Assembly (NCBI GenBank): GCA_003990955.1
Contig: BIFV01000008.1
Location: forward strand, 303,066-367,065
Source: Sporomusaceae bacterium FL31
GTDB taxonomy: Bacteria; Bacillota; Negativicutes; DSM-1736; Dendrosporobacteraceae
Direction: 5' to 3'
Length of the DNA stretch: 64,000 nucleotides
The notes beneath the pieces were generated by a model. The model had not been told where the DNA came from. It saw only the letters and a list, made by a program, of their open reading frames with translations, and searched no databases. A program made the translations under genes and the position numbers. Within the stretch, counting starts at the first letter, position 1, and each line of letters starts with the position of its first letter. Below, piece after piece: positions 60,201-64,000 of this stretch.

Positions 60201-61536
60201 AAATGACTGCGTTCGCGATATCTTGACCACCACTGGCCACTACATCAAGATCAGCATAACCGCTTAAGCCAGGCAGCACATTTTCCAGCATCGCACTATC
60301 CAACTGACTTCCCTGAATATGCAGATTGTACTGCAGTGTTTCTGGTATTACTAACCCTTTTGCGATCACCTGTCCATGAAGAAACTGACCTTTCAAGTCG
60401 TTAATGGCTAGCACCTTATCCTGATAACTTAAATCTAAGGCTATGTCCATCATCGATTGTCCATTAAATTGTGCTTGTTGTAACTTAAACTGACCATTAA
60501 CAGATGGATTATCTGTTGCGCCAGTAACAGTTGCCTCAAACGCAGTAACACCTTGAATAGGAAAATTATGATTTAAAGCAGTTAAGTCAAATCCAGTTGA
60601 GGATACAACAAGATTCAGAACAGGCTTAGTGGTATTGGTAGTAATTTGTCCACGCACATTCATGGGTTGATTGAATACATTCGCTTGATTAAACAAATAC
60701 AGATGACTATCAGTAAATGCAACTATCCCTTGAAGATTGCTGATGGGGAGATCATCTACAATGAGTGCTCCATTTTCAATTTTGGCTTCACCAGCATAAG
60801 TAATCTGACTGTTAGTGTTCGACAAAATCACTTCTGCATCTACAGCCGTACCACCAATAAGCTGTATGGATCGATCTGCAGGGATCAAGGACTGATAATT
60901 AGCCAACTGTATATTATGGGCTTTTATTTCCAAGGCTCCGCGAGTGCTATTCCAAAAGCCTTTAATATCCGCTGATGCCCCAGCATGAGTAAGTTCTACC
61001 TGAATTGCAGTCACTAACTGCTGCTCAACAGCAATTGTTCCATTAATATCTTCTAGCAGCCATTCACCAATTAAATTTTTTATATTTGCCGTCCCACCAA
61101 CAATACTTAACTGTAAGTTAAGTGCTGATTTTCCTTTATTGCGGGATTCTAGTAATTCCTCAATACTCCAACGGCCATCTGCCGCCTGCGTGAGAGTTAC
61201 ATGCGGGTTTACAATGGTGATTCTGTTAACAGCCGCTTCTGCAGACTGTCCTATGATCATTTTTAATGGGTTAAAACCAACAATAGCTTTCTCTGCTGTT
61301 AGGATGGTTTGATTATTACGGTCAGATAACACAATACCATGTACTGTGATGGATCCAAAAGCACCAATCTCAACTGAGTCCATGCCTACTGGAGTCCCGA
61401 TAGCTTGGGTAAGTTCTGTGGATAAGGTATTACCAAAAGCAGCCATAAGCATCTGACTTTTGCTTTGCCACATAACAGCAAGCGCAGCAACAACTATGAA
61501 AATGATTACAAGCAGCGCTTTCGCCTTATCCTTCAT
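57226..61536 (-). CDS. tamB: TamB-like translocation/assembly protein (DUF490)
   Basis: 1436 residues from ATG 61536 (GGGAGG 7 bases upstream); the open frame upstream is not coding. One N-terminal membrane anchor (AKALLVIIFIVVAALAVMW) precedes an extremely long repetitive beta-rich region of AsmA/TamB type (many segments like GTTSQPKFQAEFTAVNGQA or GKLRGTPDYPIFNGELTADNLVF). The C-terminal DUF490 domain includes SQTRVFIAANGPVSAMGLQLTSEPSMSQQEILSLL and a terminal Phe. Such proteins bridge inner and outer membrane and are linked to lipid transport and OM protein assembly. No TamA gene was seen, so BamA may be the partner. Confidence 0.93.
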   Translation of the reverse strand: MKDKAKALLVIIFIVVAALAVMWQSKSQMLMAAFGNTLSTELTQAIGTPVGMDSVEIGAFGSITVHGIVLSDRNNQTILTAEKAIVGFNPLKMIIGQSAEAAVNRITIVNPHVTLTQAADGRWSIEELLESRNKGKSALNLQLSIVGGTANIKNLIGEWLLEDINGTIAVEQQLVTAIQVELTHAGASADIKGFWNSTRGALEIKAHNIQLANYQSLIPADRSIQLIGGTAVDAEVILSNTNSQITYAGEAKIENGALIVDDLPISNLQGIVAFTDSHLYLFNQANVFNQPMNVRGQITTNTTKPVLNLVVSSTGFDLTALNHNFPIQGVTAFEATVTGATDNPSVNGQFKLQQAQFNGQSMMDIALDLSYQDKVLAINDLKGQFLHGQVIAKGLVIPETLQYNLHIQGSQLDSAMLENVLPGLSGYADLDVVASGGQDIANAVIYGTAAIQAGQVQGIGFSNLNTSFYKNGSNIVLDYVNIGLGSGVATASGAINGNDLNLAIQGNGLPLNRLAQLEPRLNLDGLADFKGTISGTTSQPKFQAEFTAVNGQAFYQPFTQATGKLTLFPERLVLQDVILVDGVTRHALNGWIGIDDNHLVNLNLVSRQARAENLVKLLAPGEKLTGNVDNDVVVTGSLNNIQAEGNILLTEGSFRGFLIARGAGHYQQHNGTTILKDFAINSLNTQVKIGGSIQSDNQMDLDIAAQAVDIARLHVTFPYPIAGQANFSGKLRGTPDYPIFNGELTADNLVFNSQQLQQVAGTLNVQGDQIDIPSFGFRQGDGKFIFAGGIDLASNEVYGNLTVENGQLAALLSVLNTPVKGVDGQLNGRITISGNTTRPNVELTGNLKKGNIKKYPLDNIELDISLSNNIVTVKNFTAQQGQGVLAVHGSADLNGPLQLEIGGRDIDAGLITNWFDSDVETKGKLNFAAQVSGTANDPNAAVSLEIVGGGVANATFDSLYGLLLLDQGSIHVNQLLLTKGTYRASAYGVIPVAALTSQGRQQGAIEDQMDLKVRLDEADLSIMPLLIKEVSWAVGRTQGELTIGGTLVQPTLNGNVSVKDGVVKLASLSDPIQKVDLDIRFDGDKIDLKTFEGFMGSGSYHLTGSAKLNGLAFRDYDFSLKMDNLGVNSKYFKGPLNGELTLTSGTRRPKLAGKLIVENATIDIPYIPEMTSESPNIALDVEVIAGKKVRLYNPYMYDIWAEGRVKFAGTTLRPDVSGRIDATRGTISYLRTPFKIKEASAEFTQFASFEPVIKLNAETRLSQTRVFIAANGPVSAMGLQLTSEPSMSQQEILSLLTLRSRYFDKQSGNADDRDSGLGRDELVALLDAGLQLRFISELESTFRDAFGLDEFRLVRDTLSGADNKSGNDSVRDREVYNIEFGKYLTDRFMLNYTMGVGHDDENGIGFRYDLTRSMSITGSYDKLNRHRIGVETRFKF

Positions 61537-61570
61537 GGTACGCCTCCCAAAGATTTTAATCATCCTTATA

Positions 61571-61596
61571 CTTCGACATGGGACTTGTGCCTTCCT
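61571..61596 (-). promoter_or_regulatory. Possible weak sigma-H-like promoter of tamB unit
   Basis: On the minus strand, AGGAAGG, 12 bases, GTCGAAG: one base off in the -10. A TATACT nearby is an alternative sigma-70 -10 without a good -35. Confidence 0.3.
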
Positions 61597-61660
61597 GTGA
61601 GTATAATCTGGAATTATTGAATAGTGTTTGCGGAAAAATATGGAATAATACATGATTAGC

Positions 61661-61686
61661 AAAAGACCCGCAACTGCGGGTCTTTT
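61661..61686 (-). terminator. Terminator between tolC and tamB
   Basis: A 12-bp stem (AAAAGACCCGCA and complement) with AC loop; the T-rich half serves as the run. It lies about 117 bases after the tolC stop; 61687-61802 shows no other feature. Confidence 0.8.
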
Positions 61687-61802
61687 GTTAATACCCAAAG
61701 CGGAAAAAGAGATAAGGCGAGTAAGAGTTCCAACTCGGATATTATAACGCTAATTTTTTTGAAATCTCTTTGATTCTTTAGAGGTTGCTGTTGTTGGATC
61801 AA

Positions 61803-63089
61803 CTAATTAACTGCAACCCCCATAGCTTTATCAAGATTTGCCTTGCTGGTATTAAAGTCATACATAGCCTGGATATAATTAGTTTTAGCTTGAGTTAGAG
61901 CTAATTGAGCATCAATAACATCCAGATTAGTACCTACGCCAGCGCTATAGCGGACTTGTGCTATTTTAAAATCTTCTTCGGCTTTATCGACAGCAACCTG
62001 ACTAGTGCTAATTCGTTTCTCAGCTTCTTTCATATTCAGGAAAGCCTGGCGTACTTCCAGTTGAATACTATCCTTGGTTTGTTTAGCCTGTTCGGTCGCT
62101 TTATTAATGCCGGAATCAGCTTGTTTAACTTGAGCTTTTGTCAACCCGGAATCAAAAACATTCCAACTGGCTTTGATCCCCATTGACCAGTCATTATTTT
62201 CTGCACCAGGAAATTCGCTGTCAGACCAGCCTGTACCTGCACTAAAGCCAACATCAGGTTTGCTTCCGCTCCGGGCGATCTTCAACCCCTGATTTGCAAC
62301 GTCAACAGCCAGCTGTGCCTGAACAGCTTCCGGACGGTTAGCCAATGCAAAACTAATGCTATTCTCCAAAGTCAAGGAGTTTTGAACATATTTTAAATCA
62401 TCTTTTATTGATAATTCACTTTCAAGCGGCAGACCAATAACATTATTTAAACTGGAAACTGCCAAATCATAATTGTTTTGAGCTTTAATTAAGCTCTGCT
62501 GAGCATCCGCTACTTCAACTTCAGACCGCAGCACATCAGACTTTGCTACTGTTCCGACTGAATACTGAGCCTGGACATTTTTTAGATGTGCTTCAAGATT
62601 ATCCACTGATTGTTTGCTGACTTGCAGTAAATTGCGCGCTTGCAGTACAGCAAAATAACCATTGGTTGCATCAAGCTTCAATTGCTGCTTGGTCTTTTCT
62701 ACACCCAGATCAGCAGATTTTGATTTTAACTTCGCCTGATCAATTTTCCCTTCAACCTGACCGCCTGTGTACAAGGGAAGACTCAAAGTGACGTCATTGC
62801 TGAAACTATTATCAGTAACACCTGTCTTAGCAATTTTCGCACGTCCACTATTATGTGAAAGTGACACGGATGGCTGTTTGCCACTTTTAGCTTCATTAAT
62901 GGCCCATGCTGCCGACTCTTGATCTGCTTGCGCTATTTTAATCGAAGGATTGTTCTTTAACGCTAATGCAATACTTTCATCCAGTGACAATTCTACCGGA
63001 GCGGCAAAACCTGCAGTTGTGCTTAATACTAAATAACTTCCTGCCAGCATAGCAGTAAGCTGCTTTTTCCAAAGGTTTTTCCTATTCAT
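61803..63089 (-). CDS. tolC: TolC-family outer-membrane efflux protein
   Basis: 428 residues. The signal peptide ends TAGFA. Two related halves, each with long helices and an OM strand pair: LSLDESIALALKNNPSIKIAQADQESAAWAINEAKSGKQPSVSLS and LTLENSISFALANRPEAVQAQLAVDVANQGLKIARSGSKPDVGFS. It forms the trimeric OM exit duct for type I secretion or efflux. No pump or adaptor gene is adjacent in the window. It has its own near-perfect promoter with a palindrome over the start region. Confidence 0.93.
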   Translation of the reverse strand: MNRKNLWKKQLTAMLAGSYLVLSTTAGFAAPVELSLDESIALALKNNPSIKIAQADQESAAWAINEAKSGKQPSVSLSHNSGRAKIAKTGVTDNSFSNDVTLSLPLYTGGQVEGKIDQAKLKSKSADLGVEKTKQQLKLDATNGYFAVLQARNLLQVSKQSVDNLEAHLKNVQAQYSVGTVAKSDVLRSEVEVADAQQSLIKAQNNYDLAVSSLNNVIGLPLESELSIKDDLKYVQNSLTLENSISFALANRPEAVQAQLAVDVANQGLKIARSGSKPDVGFSAGTGWSDSEFPGAENNDWSMGIKASWNVFDSGLTKAQVKQADSGINKATEQAKQTKDSIQLEVRQAFLNMKEAEKRISTSQVAVDKAEEDFKIAQVRYSAGVGTNLDVIDAQLALTQAKTNYIQAMYDFNTSKANLDKAMGVAVN

Positions 63090-63127
63090 GTATATTTCCT
63101 CCTCGATTCAATCCATGAAACCTGCTT

Positions 63128-63141
63128 TGACTATGTAGTCA
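63128..63141. promoter_or_regulatory. Operator-like palindrome at tolC
   Basis: TGACTA-TG-TAGTCA, a perfect 14-bp palindrome lying just downstream of the predicted tolC transcription start. The same half-sites occur at 25398-25411 in the ompM upstream region. Confidence 0.55.
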
Positions 63142-63152
63142 TTTCCAGTTTC

Positions 63153-63181
63153 ATTATATTATTTGATTTTTCCAGTGTCAA
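63153..63181 (-). promoter_or_regulatory. Consensus sigma-70 promoter of tolC
   Basis: On the minus strand, TTGACA, 17 bases, TATAAT: a perfect match to the housekeeping consensus, about 64 bases before the ATG. Confidence 0.8.
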
Positions 63182-63205
63182 TAAAAAATGGCAGATAAGA
63201 ATCAT

Positions 63206-63282
63206 GTTAACCATAAAATAACAAAGAACCAGGAACGACTCATTTATCACTCCCGTCCCCCTCTGTGACCTCTGTAGTTCAA
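63206..63282. repeat. Intergenic inverted repeat, copy L (decayed)
   Basis: Weak left arm GTTAACCATAAAATAACAAA; right arm CCCTCTGTGACCTCTGTAGT plus TCAA. The centre is lost. Between the mlaD-like gene and tolC. Confidence 0.55.
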
Positions 63283-63293
63283 TTATTTACTTA

Positions 63294-64000
63294 CTAAAAA
63301 TTGTGACGGACGCCGACGAAGGTGTTATTATTATTATCTTTATTGATGTCATTGGCTTGACCAATGATAAAGGTATCAGGGGCTACTTCATACTGGGTGC
63401 GTAGTTTGACACGAACATCATTGGGATCATAGACATCCACAGACATTTTGAGCTGCTTGCCTAGCTTAGTATCAAGACCAATGCCGGCTTTGCTGTCAAT
63501 AACACCAGCCCGGCCAGCAAAATGATCAGTGCCTGAACCAATTTGGAAGTTGCTCTTCGAATCTTGACCGATATCGGTAACGCCAATCACAGCGAAATCC
63601 GTGGGTGATGTATTAATCCTTACATCAGCATTCGTCGTGTATTGGTGGGAGTCTGAATTATAAAGCACTTCAAAGCCTGCCTGAGCATTGACTGACTCAA
63701 CCTGAGTCAGCATTTTATTGGCCTTCTCGGTTACTGAGCGGGCATTTTTCAAGGTTTCTTTTACATTACTAGCTGTTTCGGGATCTGTTACAATCCCCTC
63801 CAGCGAAGCGGCCATCTTCTCAACCCGGGTACTGGTGCTGCGCAGATTACTGATGGCTTCCCGCAAATCCTGTGCAGTCTGCCCATTATTGTCCACACTG
63901 GCCACCAGCTTGTCTACCCGTCCTGCAACATCACGGAGGCTGCTTGACATCACGCTTAAATTCCCCACCATTGCTTTCACATCGTCTTCGTTATTGACAG
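63294..64000 (-). CDS. MlaD-like lipid transport protein fused to C-terminal beta-barrel, 5' end outside window
   Basis: The visible part is the C-terminal 234 or so codons; the frame stays open to the right edge (VNNEDDVKAM...), so the true start lies beyond it. Residues nearest the edge form a long amphipathic helix region (SSLRDVAGRVDKLVASVDNNGQTAQDLREAISNLRSTSTRVEKMAASLEGIV) as found after MCE domains. The last 120 or so residues are OM-type beta-strands ending NTFVGVRHNF. Diderm Firmicutes are known to have MlaD proteins extended with a barrel that span the periplasm. The MCE domain itself is not visible here. Confidence 0.72.
   Translation of the reverse strand, partial: VNNEDDVKAMVGNLSVMSSSLRDVAGRVDKLVASVDNNGQTAQDLREAISNLRSTSTRVEKMAASLEGIVTDPETASNVKETLKNARSVTEKANKMLTQVESVNAQAGFEVLYNSDSHQYTTNADVRINTSPTDFAVIGVTDIGQDSKSNFQIGSGTDHFAGRAGVIDSKAGIGLDTKLGKQLKMSVDVYDPNDVRVKLRTQYEVAPDTFIIGQANDINKDNNNNTFVGVRHNF

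Noticed and set aside
57226..61698. 54-codon N-terminal extension of TamB
   Set aside because: It runs through the terminator region and lacks a ribosome site; ATG 61536 has GGGAGG and begins a clean membrane anchor.

Overview
The window (64 kb, AT-rich, almost every gene on the minus strand) comes from a diderm Firmicute, most likely a spore-forming Negativicute of the Sporomusa/Pelosinus type. The grounds are a complete Gram-negative lipopolysaccharide (LPS) and outer-membrane (OM) assembly set, together with OmpM-type porins that carry an N-terminal S-layer-homology (SLH) domain. That combination is typical of the lineage. No tRNA, rRNA, CRISPR array, prophage or insertion sequence was seen.

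Layout, in minus-strand coordinates. (1) 1-4131: surface-polysaccharide export (FkbM-type methyltransferase, Wzt, Wzm, WbaP). (2) 4258-18669: LPS core operon headed by a short LptD-like protein, with both ADP-heptose kinases, the adenylyltransferase, heptosyltransferases, GmhA, HldD, GmhB, several glycosyltransferases and an O-antigen ligase-like protein. (3) 18849-25031: cell-surface proteins, namely two secreted unknowns, a porin without SLH, two SLH porins and a YqgF-like protein. (4) 25677-43853: lpxC-fabZ-lpxA-lpxI-lpxB-msbA-waaA-lpxK-kdsB-kdsA-kdsD-kdsC-lpxL-lptC-lptA-lptB-lptF/G-DUF3084. (5) 44063-49035: an unusual ABC transporter, a second LpxL-like acyltransferase and a small OM protein. 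(6) 49294-64000: lpxD, three Skp/OmpH-like proteins, an unknown envelope protein, BamA, a single-pass membrane protein, a sigma factor, TamB, TolC and the C-terminal part of an MlaD-like protein fused to a beta-barrel.

Together these genes make Kdo2-lipid A with a heptose core, flip it (MsbA), carry it to the OM (LptB/F-G/C/A and an LptD-like protein), fold OM proteins (BamA, Skp-like proteins, TamB) and supply porins that tether the OM to peptidoglycan.

Four pieces of non-coding structure stand out. First, about ten promoters share the form AGGAWWW-N11/12-RNNGAAT, the consensus of Bacillus sigma-H. They sit before the wbaP, lptD, lpxC, porin, yqgF-like and OM-protein transcription units, and one porin has three in tandem. 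Second, the three porin mRNAs begin with a shared two-hairpin leader: a covarying stem with a 12-nt loop GAAACRTGGANA, then a hairpin that buries the Shine-Dalgarno (SD) sequence. Third, a 14-bp palindrome TGACTA-N2-TAGTCA lies at the tolC promoter and in the ompM promoter region. Fourth, twelve copies of a roughly 100-bp imperfect inverted repeat fill the gaps between genes from 28 kb to 63 kb and are absent from the first 28 kb. Protein-level oddities are an ABC permease with a roughly 580-residue extracytoplasmic insert and a C-terminal EAA-like motif, lipoprotein versions of Skp, a sigma factor embedded in the OM cluster and an MlaD-barrel fusion.
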